A stretch of DNA of 64,000 bases. Origin: Rhea pennata (taxonomy: Eukaryota > Chordata > Aves > Rheiformes > Rheidae). Position 1 is the stretch's first letter, and each line of letters starts with the position of its first letter. The notes under the pieces were generated by a model. It did no database searches. It had not been told where the DNA came from and was given only the letters and a program-made list of their open reading frames with translations. Shown here piece by piece: positions 13,898 to 24,718 of the stretch. Made by a program: the position numbers and the translations under genes. The DNA lies in the NCBI RefSeq assembly GCF_028389875.1, contig NC_084670.1, forward strand, positions 13,549,383-13,613,382, given 5' to 3'.

Positions 13898-14809
13898 GAA
13901 AGGTCAGTCACCAGCAACCTGCTTGCTGGTTGAGAAACAGTGCATGAGCTGCCTTTTGTAGTCTCTTGCAGGAACCCACAGATAATTTGCTTTCAAGGAT
14001 TCATCAAGTTGGCCCTTGTTTCACTAATCTGAGTGTCAAGTGCAACCACATAATAAAGAAATGCCAAATCTTGATAAGATTCTTCATATATTGCTTCATT
14101 TGTCCTAACAACTGAAACCAAACCCACAAATTGAATAAATAGCTAGTGTGCATGCAATATGAACAATCTTTCAGGGAGTGATGAAGCGTGTTTGCTGTGC
14201 TGTCTACTGATGTAGCACACACTTTTGTTTCTTTAATACTTTTTCCTTTCTTAAAAGGCACTAAATCCTGCATGCTCTGCCATTGCTAGAGACGGCATTT
14301 GTTTCACTGTTAGTCTACCAATGAATTAGTAAAGTTGGAAAAAATGGATTTCAGTGGCAGTTCCAGCCACGCGAAAGCTGCTGTTGTGGCCATGGTTGAG
14401 TTAGCCTGCTGATCATTTTCTCTTTAATATAATCTTTAATGTTATATTGGTATAGGTTAGATGCAAGGCCATGTATTAGAACTATTACTTTCATGAGTAA
14501 TTTCAAGAGAAATATGTTCATGATTAAGACACAGATTATTTTTAAATGCTATACTGTCATTTTAATAACTTCATAAAAAATCAAGCTTAAAATGGGTTGT
14601 TTTGAAGGGGCACATTTATAAATGTGAAATTCCCAGAGCAAGAAATCTGTGTAATTTAAGGTCCTTTATAAAGTTCTCACAGCTTGCACCATTAAAGAAG
14701 GAAACAAAAGACCTCAGAAGGCTGCTTGTGAAAGGAGAGTGGAAAAGATTCTGTTTTCAGCAATCAAAAAGATGACATGGGGAACAGCCGATGAGAAACT
14801 ATATGTTTA

Positions 14810-14812
<3 letters not shown>
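13898..14812. other. Intergenic DNA between the retroposon and the promoter tracts
   Basis: AT-rich sequence with no exon, repeat family or RNA gene that I can recognise. Confidence 0.5.

Positions 14813-14841
<29 letters not shown>
14813..14841. repeat. Poly(A) run of 29
   Basis: Twenty-nine uninterrupted A residues lie about 220 bases upstream of the CpG island. Poly(dA:dT) tracts disfavour nucleosomes, so the run may help keep the promoter open. That role is an inference. I see no retroposon body beside it. Confidence 0.9.
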
Positions 14842-14846
<5 letters not shown>

Positions 14847-14950
14847 CGTTTGTGAGAAGAAGGTTTTTTAACTGGTTGTGAGGGCTAGAGAGAGATTGCA
14901 TGAGAGCGAGCCCGCAAGCGTTGCCAGCACCAAAGGAGTTGAAGGCATCG

Positions 14951-15009
14951 ATTTGGTTTTGTGTTGTTTTGTTTTGCTTTTTGGTTTTGGTGTTTTCTTT
15001 TGTTTTTTG
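14951..15009. repeat. T/G-rich tract beside the promoter
   Basis: A nearly pure TTTTG/TTTGG pyrimidine-and-G tract of about 60 bases ends just before the GC content rises steeply. Confidence 0.6.
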
Positions 15010-15180
15010 CCAGCATGGATTTAAACTGTTGCCTGAACGCTGCCAGCTTCAGGAAATCCAGCTAGCCGTGGGAGAATGACGGATTTTCCGCTAGGGGAAA
15101 GCAGAAGTCGTGTACCGCGAGGGCCGTGCCCCGGTGCTGCCGGCAGGACGGACGCCCGGGCCGGGTGAGGGGCGCCCGCC

Positions 15181-15204
15181 GGGGCCGGGGCCGGGGCCGG
15201 GGCC
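15181..15204 (+). repeat. (GGGGCC)4 hexanucleotide repeat
   Basis: Four perfect GGGGCC units, flanked by further GC-only sequence (GCGCGGCGCGGC). It lies about 350 bases upstream of the conserved start codon, so it is in the promoter or the 5' UTR. G4C2 units can fold into G-quadruplexes. Confidence 0.9.
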
Positions 15205-15533
15205 GGCGCGGCGCGGCGCCTCCCGGTGCCCGCGGTGCCCATCGCGCCGCCTCCGCCCGGCGGCGCCGAGCAGCGCGGCCGAGGGGGCGGCAGAAGTTAA
15301 CTTCCACCTGCCCGGAGCCGCCGCTGCGCCGGCGGGAGGAGGCGGGCGCGGGGGCGGAGGCGGGCGGGGCAGCCGAGGACCCGGCTCTGGCGGGCTCCGA
15401 GGGTCCGGCCCGGTGTAATTCCCCCCTAATCTCTGGCGCGGCGGCGCTTCCCCGGCCGAGCCATGTCTGCGGCGCCCCCGCCATGCAGAGCCTAGCGGGG
15501 AGCGGGAGGGCTGGCGGCCGGGAGCCGCACAAG

Positions 15534-15548
15534 ATGAAGACGCTGATG
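15534..15548 (+). CDS. ST6GALNAC5: ST6GALNAC5 coding exon 1 (residues 1-5)
   Basis: This is the first coding exon of the GalNAc alpha-2,6-sialyltransferase 5 gene. It encodes MKTLM and stops at a strong donor (ATG|GTAAGC) in phase 0. Joined to exon 2 it gives MKTLMRQGLAVCLALTTM, nearly identical to the start of mammalian ST6GALNAC5 as I know it. The start was chosen by that homology. It has A at -3 and A at +4. The same frame is open upstream to at least 15,126, with an in-frame ATG at 15,483 (G at -3) that would add 17 residues (MQSLAGSG... ending HK), so the annotated start could vary. These residues form the short cytoplasmic tail of a type II Golgi protein. If intron 1 were retained, the frame would read on to a stop near 15,809 and give no enzyme. 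Confidence 0.9.
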
Positions 15549-16088
15549 GTAAGCGCTTTGCTGGCAGCGACCATCCCGCTCCGGCGGCGGGAGGAGCGGC
15601 GCGGCGCCGGGCTGCCCCGGGCGGGCGGCCCCGGCCCTCCGCGGCCGGCTCCCCGGCTCCTCGGGCTTGCGCGGCGGGGACGGAGCCGCGGAGGCGCGGG
15701 GAGCCGAACTTTCCACCTGCTTGCTTTTATTCGTGTTGCTGACGGTCGGGGGGTGGTTGCGTTCGTGTGTGCGCGTTTCGAGGAGCGCGTAGCAAGCCGA
15801 TCTGCCTAACGGGGCTGGAGGGAGCCCGCGGAGGGCAGCGCCGCCGGCCCCGGCGCTCGCTGAAGCGCCCGCACGGGCTGTGCGAGCGAGGGACGAAGGG
15901 TGGGAAGGAAGGAGCGCGGCGGGGGGAAGCGCAGGGACGCCGGCGGAGGCGCAGGGGGGCTCCCGGGGCAGGGGGGCTCCCCGTCCGGCCGCCGCACTTT
16001 GCCGCGTCCGCCGCGGCGTCAAACTTGCGGGGAGCGGCGCGGGCCCGCGGCGGGGGCGCCCGCTGAGCCGCCTCTCTCTGCCCCGCAG
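15549..16088 (+). other. ST6GALNAC5: ST6GALNAC5 intron 1 (540 bp)
   Basis: Donor GTAAGC at 15,549 and acceptor CTCTGCCCCGCAG ending at 16,088, with a pyrimidine-rich stretch just before it. The intron is GC-rich throughout and lies wholly inside the CpG island. Long frames on both strands here are products of base composition. Confidence 0.85.
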
Positions 16089-16307
16089 CGCCAGGGGCTG
16101 GCCGTGTGCTTGGCGCTCACCACCATGTGCACCAGCTTGTTGCTCATGTACGGCGGCATCGGCGGCCACCCGGAGCCGCGGCGGCGGCAGCAGCAGCAGC
16201 AGGTGGCGGCGGCGCCCAGCCGGGCGCCGGGAGGCGGCCAGCAGCGCCCGGCGCCCCCCGGCGGGACCGGCCTCCTGGAGGGCTACATCAGCGTCCTGGA
16301 GCACAAG
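16089..16307 (+). CDS. ST6GALNAC5: ST6GALNAC5 coding exon 2: signal-anchor and stem (residues 6-78)
   Basis: This exon of 219 bases (73 codons, phase 0 at both ends) lies between a CCCCGCAG acceptor and an AAG|GTGAGC donor. Residues about 8-30 (GLAVCLALTTMCTSLLLMYGG in two overlapping hydrophobic blocks) form the single membrane anchor of a type II Golgi glycosyltransferase. The rest is a low-complexity stem with RRR, Q5, and Ala/Pro/Gly-rich sequence, closing with LLEGYISVLEHK. Mammalian orthologues have the same layout, including a polyglutamine stretch in the stem and an ending of the type DGYLGVADHK before the catalytic domain. The family (CAZy GT29) transfers sialic acid from CMP-Neu5Ac in alpha-2,6 linkage to GalNAc, and ST6GALNAC5 makes the ganglioside GD1alpha from GM1b, mainly in brain. 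No sialylmotif is encoded here, because the catalytic exons lie downstream of the window. Confidence 0.95.
16179..16202 (+). repeat. (CGG)3(CAG)5 coding trinucleotide repeat
   Basis: Three CGG codons and five CAG codons lie in frame, giving RRRQQQQQ in the stem region (residues 36-43 from MKTLM). Length variation would change the stem but not the membrane anchor or catalytic domain. Confidence 0.9.
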
Positions 16308-17024
16308 GTGAGCCGCCGCCGGGCGGGGGACCCGGCCCCCCGCGCCCAGAGGGTGCCTCGCAGGAACCCCCCCCCGCTCCCTGCCACCATCCCGCCTCGG
16401 CGGGGTGGCGGCTTTCTCCTGCCTTGCCCCGTGAAGGATGGAGAGCGAAGCGTTTTGTTTCAGGCGTGATTGCTGGATTTACCCTACAAGGCTGGGTGAG
16501 AGCTTGTGGTGAGATTCAGGCAGGGTTAAAGAAGTTGCTTCAGCACCTGGAAGGGAAAGGTCAGTAGGCAGGTGTTTACCCTTAGCTCGTTTAGTCTTAG
16601 CAAGCCAAGAGCTGTGTTTGCTTCCTAGATGACCTTTTTATCCTCCTCCTGGAATAGAAGGTGTCAACCCTAGTCTCCACTCCAGAAATGTGGGGGCACC
16701 TCTCTAATGGTGAACAAACTGATGTCCCTCTCCTTGGCCCCAAAATCACCTGGCTGGATTGCCAGACCGTGATGCCCCTTTTTTTGGAGACTGGCAGACT
16801 AAATGTGGTTATCTCTCATAGGACAGGCTGTGATTTGAGGTGGACAACTTGGGAACATCCCTGCTGATGAGCTACCTGAGCTCCAGCAAGTTACATGGAA
16901 GGCAGGTTCCTCTGTCCTGGGTGATGTCCAGGTTCTTTTGTGTTTACCTGGAGGCTCCAAAGACCCCTCTCTACCAACCCCTCGGATAATGTTTTGTATG
17001 CACAGGTTTAATGGTAAAAATGGC

Positions 17025-17035
17025 GGGGGGGGGGG
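17025..17035. repeat. G11 run in a G-rich patch
   Basis: Eleven G residues followed by AGGGT and GGAGGAGG. This purine-rich patch in the intron has G-quadruplex potential on the plus strand. Confidence 0.7.
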
Positions 17036-18738
17036 AGGGTAAGGAGGAGGCAAAGTGATGATTTTCGACTTCTTAGTGCTTTCACATCAAGACTGGCATC
17101 TTTCTGAAGGATACTCTGTAGTCAAACAAGTTTCTGGGCTGAGTTTAGAGGTACTGCTGACTTTGATATACAGTCGTTTTTATTGTTCCTTCTGGCTTTA
17201 CTTTCTATGCAAGAGCTATCTCTAGTGCTCTTAACAGAGAAATAGCTCATGATGATCCCTTGTGGGTTTTATTTGCTGTCTTACACAGTTCTCCTAGAAC
17301 TTTTCAAAGCTAATGGCTGTTGGCTATACAAAAGGCAAGTTTGGCCTTGGATTGCTACAGTGTGAGGTGTTCTTTTGTCCTTCTTTGACATGGCTGTAGT
17401 AATGAGATTTAGATATATATGAACATGATTTTTGTGAGCAGTAATGATAACTGGGAAAGCATCTACAGGTTTTTAAGGCCCTTTATGTGAGTAGTCATCT
17501 GACACTGGTAACCTCCTATGGTTTCTCCTGACTCCAAAGCTCCCCTCATTAGCAGAACACACTTAAAATCAGTATTTCTTGTTTGTTATTTTCCAAGGTG
17601 ATTTTAATGTCTCTCTGTGTTTTGTAAAGACCTGCTCCTCTAGCTTTTTAATATTTTTTTATTATGGTCCAACCCCCACAGATGGTGTATTTCTGAATTT
17701 CATTGCACATAGCTCGTGCCTCACAGTAATAATCTGCTGAAACTTTAATAACTTTTTCATGTAACTTCTGTGGGTTAAAAGAAAGATAATGCGAGTCCCT
17801 GCTGCATTCCCAGCTTTGTCTTGTTTTAATGCACGAGAGATCATGCAGGGAGTTATGCCGCTGTGGTACTCCCAAACCAGTGAGGAGACTGTAGGGAGAC
17901 AATGGAGGAGAAAAGAGTTCAGACTTGATGGTTAATAGTGTATTTATTTTAGTAATTTAACAGACCCATATAGTTAGCATGGATTTACAACCCCAGAATA
18001 CGTAGGTTTCCTGCAGAATAAAAATTGGAGAACGTGAAAGATCACAGGCCTCAAGGCTTTGGAAGGTGAAGGGTGCAGGATCAGTGATGATGAGAGAAAA
18101 AGAGATGTTGCGAGAACTGGGAAATAAAGATTTTTTTGGAGAAAGTGTGTGTCAGGTGTGACACTGGAGACAGTATGGGAGACAGCTTGAATGGCAGCAC
18201 ATAAGTCCACTCTAAATGAGAGAAAATGAAGGAATGTGAGCAGTTTAAAGAATATTAGAACTGCAGGAGGAGAGCAAGATAAAATTGTATAGCTGTGAGG
18301 AGGACACGATATTTTAAGAGACAGAGAGCTCTGGAAGGAGATGAAAAACTCCTGTTGTATGAGCACATCAGGCTTGGAAAGGTAAGGGGGGAAATGACTT
18401 CAGCAGTGATGTGTCTTGTTTTGATGGCCCGGAGGTGGCAGTGTGAAATGACAATTAACGGTAGATTTTTCACTACGCGGGTTCCTTAATTTTCCAGAAA
18501 AAAATCTTGGTTTATCTGTAAAGCTGAATAAACTATGCAAAATCCATCCGTTAACTGCACTATTGGCAGTTAACTGTAGACTAAATATTGAACTCAGATC
18601 TAGGAGCTAAAACGTGTTCTTAACTTTAGACAGGTTTTATACTTCTGTATCCCATGCTTTGGCTTAGTATGAAAACCTAGTTTAATGTTTTTAGTGCTGT
18701 TCCTACTCTAATGTGTTTAATGTGAGTAAGAAAAAATT

Positions 18739-18768
18739 TCTAAATATATATGTATATATATATTTAGA
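18739..18768. repeat. AT-rich perfect inverted repeat (13-bp arms, 4-base spacer)
   Basis: TCTAAATATATAT and its exact reverse complement ATATATATTTAGA flank GTAT. This AT-rich cruciform-capable sequence probably arose from a TA microsatellite. Confidence 0.8.
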
Positions 18769-18803
18769 AGTTATACGATAAGTGATAAAGTTATTAATGC
18801 AAA

Positions 18804-18833
18804 GTTACAAATATGAGTGTTACAAATATGAAT
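18804..18833. repeat. 15-bp tandem duplication
   Basis: GTTACAAATATGAGT is followed directly by a copy with one base changed. Confidence 0.8.
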
Positions 18834-19369
18834 GTTGGCACATACAGAAGTTATGTTGTATAGACATTTCAAGATGAAGCTTAACTATTGTCCACATTAT
18901 TGAAATACCACACAGTACATCTATAGCTAATAGCAGTGCAACTCATTTAGTAGTGCTGGCTGATCATATATGGAGACTTTTTGCTGGAAAATCAAGGTAC
19001 TTGGTTAAAGCATCAATGATTATAAAATATAGCTTGCAGTATTGTAATTACCAATTACTTCCCCCTTTTATTTTGCATTCAGTAAGAATTGTAGTTCCTT
19101 GTCCATCCTATCAAGATAAGCAGCTAATCTCTGAGAGTATGTAATATTTTTTCACTGGGTTGAAGAGTCTTTGTTCCAAAGTCTCTCAGCATTTGGTCAG
19201 ATTTGTGGTGTTTTCTTAGTGTTTTGCCTCTATAGTTTTTGCAACCTCATTTTTTTCCTGAATCAGGCAGCAGAGATGAGAATCAATGTTCATAGCTTTA
19301 GCAGCCTTTCAGAGTTTAGCAGTGCAAACTTCATTTTTGTTGAACTGAACTCTATAGTTTAAAAAAAGA

Positions 19370-19379
19370 GGGGGGGGGG
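19370..19379. repeat. G10 run
   Basis: A7 GA followed by ten G residues. It is a mononucleotide tract. Confidence 0.7.
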
Positions 19380-22300
19380 AAATTAGGCACTTGCTTCAGC
19401 GAGTTGTTCTTGCCATTTATCCTCACCATGTCCCAGGCCAACAGCAGTTAAAAATCATCAGCTGACACCTGAAATGGATGAATGGTATTATTTGTTCCCA
19501 GTACCCAGGTGTCTATAGCTGGCAATCGGCACAGAAAACATGGTTTGTTGATAGTTGCTGTTGAGAGGTCAAGGACTGAAGGGGAGCAGAGAAAGAGCAG
19601 CTCACCCCTGCTTCCAGGAGCCGCTGCTTTGTGCGGAGGCACGTGGGCAGAGCCGGCACTGCTTCGCTGTCCCATCTCCTCTGTGGTTAGGAAGGACGAG
19701 AGTCCCAGGCTGTAACATCTTTCATGAATTCTTTGAGTGTAATCCAGAAATTTGAGAGAACTTGTCACTGGCGTTGAGGTAAGCAGAATTATGCTCTTCT
19801 GCAGGGAGGCAAGGAGATAAAACTTTCTGTTGATTTATCACAGTGCTAGCAAGGAATTACAGTGCTAACATTTTTAAAGCAATTACGCATACAAATAGGA
19901 AGTTATTAATGAAAGCAGGAAACCTAGCGCTATTCCAAACCTTACAAGAAATAAATATTTAACCATTATATTACTATTCTGAAATGAGGTGAGACCATGT
20001 CTCTGGATACTTAAAAGATTTTTCATTCAGTATTGACTCAACAGTTGGTACTACAAATGAAATATGAGTTTATCATGTATGTAATAGAATAGTATTGCGA
20101 GCCATCAAAGATTTTATTTCTTAGAAAACACAGTAACATCAAAATCAGTCTTGCAGACAAATGTGTTTAGATCCACATTTAAACACCTTAAGAGAGCATT
20201 GAAACCAATGTGAGAACTTAAATAATCTCGATTTCTTAATAATATAAATTATCATATGCAAAGAAATCTTTGTGATCCCTTTAAATTAATGTGGATCAGA
20301 GAACAGTGTAGTTAATGAAGTGTTTGAGGAAGAATCATTCTGCAAATAGTCCTATAGCTCTCATAATCTCTGAGACCCAGGTGTTCACTCTGGGACAGAA
20401 CTGTTTTTTCTAGGATAGTAACTTTTTTCCACTTAAAATGGTGAAATACTTTGCCATGTTTTAGCTCTCTCTCTAATTCTGTCAGATAGAAACAGTCTGG
20501 AATTTGACTTACTACCAAAGTAGTTAAACTGTTGCCGTTTTTGCTGTGAATGGTTTGTGGGGTCATTAATCCAAGCTTCGCAACTAGCTTCTGTGGAATG
20601 TAGAAATGGGAAAAAGAGTGACATTATTTTGAGGGTTTTGGTCTCTTTCAAATGATCGTTGAATCGTAAGGCGTCTTGGAGCAAAACGGCTTCTCTTGCC
20701 TGAGGTGGGCTGAACCCACCGAGCTGAAGCAAGCCGCGTGCCGTGGTTTCGTTACAGGTTGCTGTTAGCCCCCATGAAGTCCTCGCCTGTAAAGGAGCGA
20801 GCACAGACTTTACACTGCAATGCTTAGTGCACTGTGTGCTTTATCATACTACGGAGCTGATGGAGCCTTCATAATGTCAGAGATCCACAAGGGGGAGACT
20901 TTATTCTAGAATAACCTTGTCGGGGGACACTGCCATGGGCCGTAAATCTAAGCAAGGTGCGACTCCGAAAAGCCTCTTTCTTTTTCTGTGTTTTGCTAGT
21001 TGCTTCTTTTTCTTTGAGGTAGTACAGTTACTTTTTAATAAATGTAAGCTTACTAAATTAAAACCCTTGTAAAGCTGACAGTTTTAAAAAAAAGTAGGAC
21101 TGTGACAACAGGAAAATGTAATTGGATACACATACACACTCTCTCCAGGGACAATTATATTTTACCAGATTTACCCAGTGTTTGAATAATGACTGTCTTG
21201 TGTTTTATATTTTCTTGCTTTTGAGCTACTGCAATAGTCTACTTTTTCAGCCTGATCCGTCATAATACTGAGTTCATTCATTTTGATGATTCTTGTCTAA
21301 AATTGTTAGCAGCCTCCACATGGGCTAGATGATAACACTTACTTTGCAATACAGAGGATGTGACAGTGATGGAAAATGATACCTTTTGCTGTTTTCCAGA
21401 TTACTTGGCACCTCTGCAAAGGGCCAACAGTTCCCTACCTTGGCACTGTTTCCACTTACAGTATCTTGAAGTCTCTTGCATATTATTGGTAGTAGGTAGC
21501 TGTGCAGTTAGGCATTTATTTTATTCAGCTTTTTGAAAAGGGCCCTGTTCTGTATTTGGAGAAAAATTTTACAGAATTTTGATATCAGTGTGTGCTTGAG
21601 AGAGAACACTGATGTTAGCTACCAGAATAATAAAAAAGGATTGTATTTGACTGTTACCACTATTGCTTAGTTCTTTATAAAATAAGTGCCATTAGATGGA
21701 ATCTGACTAATAGAGGTAGTGATTCCAGACAGAGGTCGGGACTTCTTGCTTAGAAGAATTGATTAGAAAGAGTGCAGGAGCCATTGAATATTCAAATATC
21801 CCTGAAATTGAAAGACATTTAATATGCATCTAATACGTGATGGTATTACATTAATTCATATAATGTGATACCTAAAAGCCTCCCCAAACACAACATGTTC
21901 TGATCATTTCCTGGTTTTTGAGACGATAAAGGAGAGTAATTTGTCATTGTTACTTTGAAAGCGGAGAGATGTTTTGCAGTTCATACCAGATGAAGATCTC
22001 ATCTCATGGAACTTCTGACATTATCCAAACTTTTGAGGTAGCTTTACTGTTTCATTGAAACTGAAACAAAAAGAGATTATTTCTGATTATTTCCATTGTT
22101 AGACTCAATGACCACATTTATATTTCCAGCACATGCTGAAGTATATTACATTTGATAACCGTTTACATCTGCCGTAATGTATACTTTTTGCACACTGCAT
22201 TTCTCTGAGCATTTTAGGCTATTTTCACCTTTCTGTAAATACAGGGTTTTTTTTGTTTGTTTTGTTTTTTATGGCTTTTAATCCTTGGTGGAAATAAGTC

Positions 22301-24684
22301 TGAACCAGATGAGGTTTTCACTGATAGTAAATGTAAATTTTGCTCACAATCGGTGGGTATTTCTCAGTGGAGTTCCTTAAGTTTTCCCTTTGTCCCTGTC
22401 CTGGGTTGTAGGTTGAAATTGAGTGTCACCTTAACTATGTGATATCTTCAGAACAAGAGAGTTCAGGAAGAGTTTCTTTGTGCCAGTGACCTTCTAGATT
22501 AGCTCAACCTGTTTTGCTCAGTAGTGCTTTGTATGCACATCCTTGATGCTGAGGTGGCATTGATACTGAACAACGCAGTGTATTAATTTAACTTCTAATT
22601 AGGGCAATTATGATCAAATCAGCAGTCGTTTGGTGCTGATATAAGCTGATGTGACAGCACAAAAGCTACTTTGAAGGTGAAATGAAGCATCATGCTGCTT
22701 CACCTCATGCCTAAGCAATCTCCATTAGTCATCACTGTTTTGCTCTGATAGTTAAAGCTAAGAGTGTTAAGACCAGGCTAACTACTGAAGTTTCCTCGCA
22801 GCTGAAAGAACAAATACTTTAAGTTCAGAAGCCTCTGTTAATTGATCTCCATTGTCACTCTTGAAAATATCAAAATATAGTCTAGAAGAGTCACGTGGGA
22901 AGAGAGGGGACAAACCAAAGCCTTAGGTTTATGCCTTTAGAGAGTCTCTTCGCAACCGAGTTGCAAAACACAAATGACAAAGCAGAGCCCTGAGGTGCCC
23001 CATAGAGGTGTCCCTTGATAGTGTTATTTGCAATATAGAGGTCTGCGCTGAGAAACATATGTGCCCATAGAGAACATACAATGTTTGAGCTGGAGTTAGC
23101 CAAAGCTGGCAATACTCTTAGTGCCCGGATTAAATTCAGGGAGGCAGTTTTCCCTGTATAATGTAAGAGAAGCACAATGTGTATATGAAGTACAGTAGTA
23201 AATACTGGATTCTTACAGGAACATTATTAGAAAACTTTGGGTTAAGATTGGGTTATTTTAAAATATGGAGAGGGCAAACAAATGTAATTACTAGGCATCA
23301 CCTTTGAGTATTTTTTCACAGTGACAGTGCAGTGGTAGTGCGAAATGTTCATTCTCCAAGTGAAGAGAACAGTAATGGGTTTACATAGTATATGGGCAGC
23401 ATAGATCTGTGTTTTTGGGGTTTTGTTTTTTTTTTTAATTTGGATTTAGTAGTCTAGACTGTTGTAAGTATCATAGAACGTGAATATATAAATGTGTTAT
23501 TTGTCCTCAAATAAAACACTTTAAGACAGCATTCATTGCAGCTATAGAAAAATTTCTATCACAGAGTGGATGGCTTGGTAAGAATTAACCTGGAAAAAGA
23601 GGAAGAAGATGTTTTTAGTAAAAAGCACATTTGGAATATGCATTTTGTTCACCAAGGCTTCCAAGTACCATAGCAAATACTATATTTTTTAGTTCAGTAT
23701 GTTACTTGCATCCTCAGATATTGTAATGATTATAATATTGTAGAAACAAAATTTCAGTAAAACTTATACTGTCAGACAGTGTTAAATTAGAGTATATCAT
23801 GCCCTCAGCTATAGCAGGTCATAAGTATCCAGAGTAGATGTAATAACATTCAGCAGAGCATCGGTCCTGAGAGTTACCTCTAAGGAAAAGAAAACAGTGA
23901 AAGTTTGTGCAAATATACACCCACATCAAGCTTTGTGCACAGAAAAGTTAAAGGAGTATCGTTATGCTTAGAACTGTTCACTAAGAAATAGGCTTCTGGA
24001 GATCGCGTTCATCACCAAAGACATGCTGCTTACCCGTTTCCTTGCACAGGGTTAAAACCTCTTCTCCTAGTTTGAGGCACCAGGCAGTGTTTCGCTGGTA
24101 GTGACGTGAGTCGCGTTCAGGCTCGTTTCCTTCTCAGCTTTCTCGCCTGCATTGCGTTCTCTGTGGATGGACGTTTTTATTCTGTTTTATAGAAATTCAC
24201 CCTTTGGACCTGTACAAAACATAAGCATCTGAGGAAACACATAATCAAGGCAACGGACAGGATGGCAGCACGTGATTATTGGGTGATAAAGTGTGACGCA
24301 GAGATCCCAAAGCTAGTGGAGACTGGGTCAGTAAGTCCATGCGGTGTAGTTTGAGCCAGGCTTGTTAGCTTCAGTTTGAAGCAGAAGAGTTGCACCATAC
24401 CTGAGCAAATAAATCCTCACCTTTAGCAGCTGTGTTTCTTTCGGAGCTGACTGGCTCCGCAGTGCGCTTTCTGTGGCACTCAGGGGTTCGGGGTGGACTG
24501 AAGCTAGCTGGGGCGTAATGGGGCCACTGGCGTGCACAGGTGGGCCGTTCGTGGGCGTAGTGCCAGGGAGCTCCAGTGCATGAAACTGCATTTGAAACGC
24601 TAGCTGTTCTTCAAGTCTAACCATCCAGACTGTAGGCACTTTGTGTTTGCAAAGATTCAACCACAACAAAAATATGTTTTGTTC

Positions 24685-24718
24685 TTTTTTTTTCTTTTTT
24701 TTTTTTTTTTAAAAAAAA
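24685..24718. repeat. T9 C T16 A8 tract
   Basis: A T-run interrupted once by C and followed directly by eight A residues, so its centre is self-complementary. The arrangement is like that of the tract at 6,350. Confidence 0.8.

Larger units (their letters stand above)
15060..16450 (+). promoter_or_regulatory. ST6GALNAC5: CpG island promoter and 5' end of ST6GALNAC5
   Basis: GC content jumps from AT-rich to very high, with frequent CpG, across about 1.4 kb, then falls back by about 16.5 kb. The island contains both coding exons in the window and all of intron 1. GGGCGG-type (Sp1/KLF) boxes cluster at about 15,340-15,375, and CACCTG E-boxes occur near 15,306 and 15,715. There is no obvious TATA box at a fixed distance, so a dispersed CpG-type start is likely. 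The exact transcription start cannot be placed from sequence alone. It should lie between about 15,060 and 15,480. Confidence 0.85.

Noticed and set aside
15126..15809. Plus-strand frame of 227 codons through exon 1 into intron 1
   Set aside because: It shares the frame of MKTLM but reads past a strong donor at 15,549. Only the part ending at the donor is plausible as coding.
15492..16304. Minus-strand open frame of 270 codons, the longest in the window
   Set aside because: It lies entirely in the CpG island opposite the ST6GALNAC5 exons and intron 1. High GC removes stop codons, and its Arg/Pro/Ala-rich composition is that of a shadow frame.
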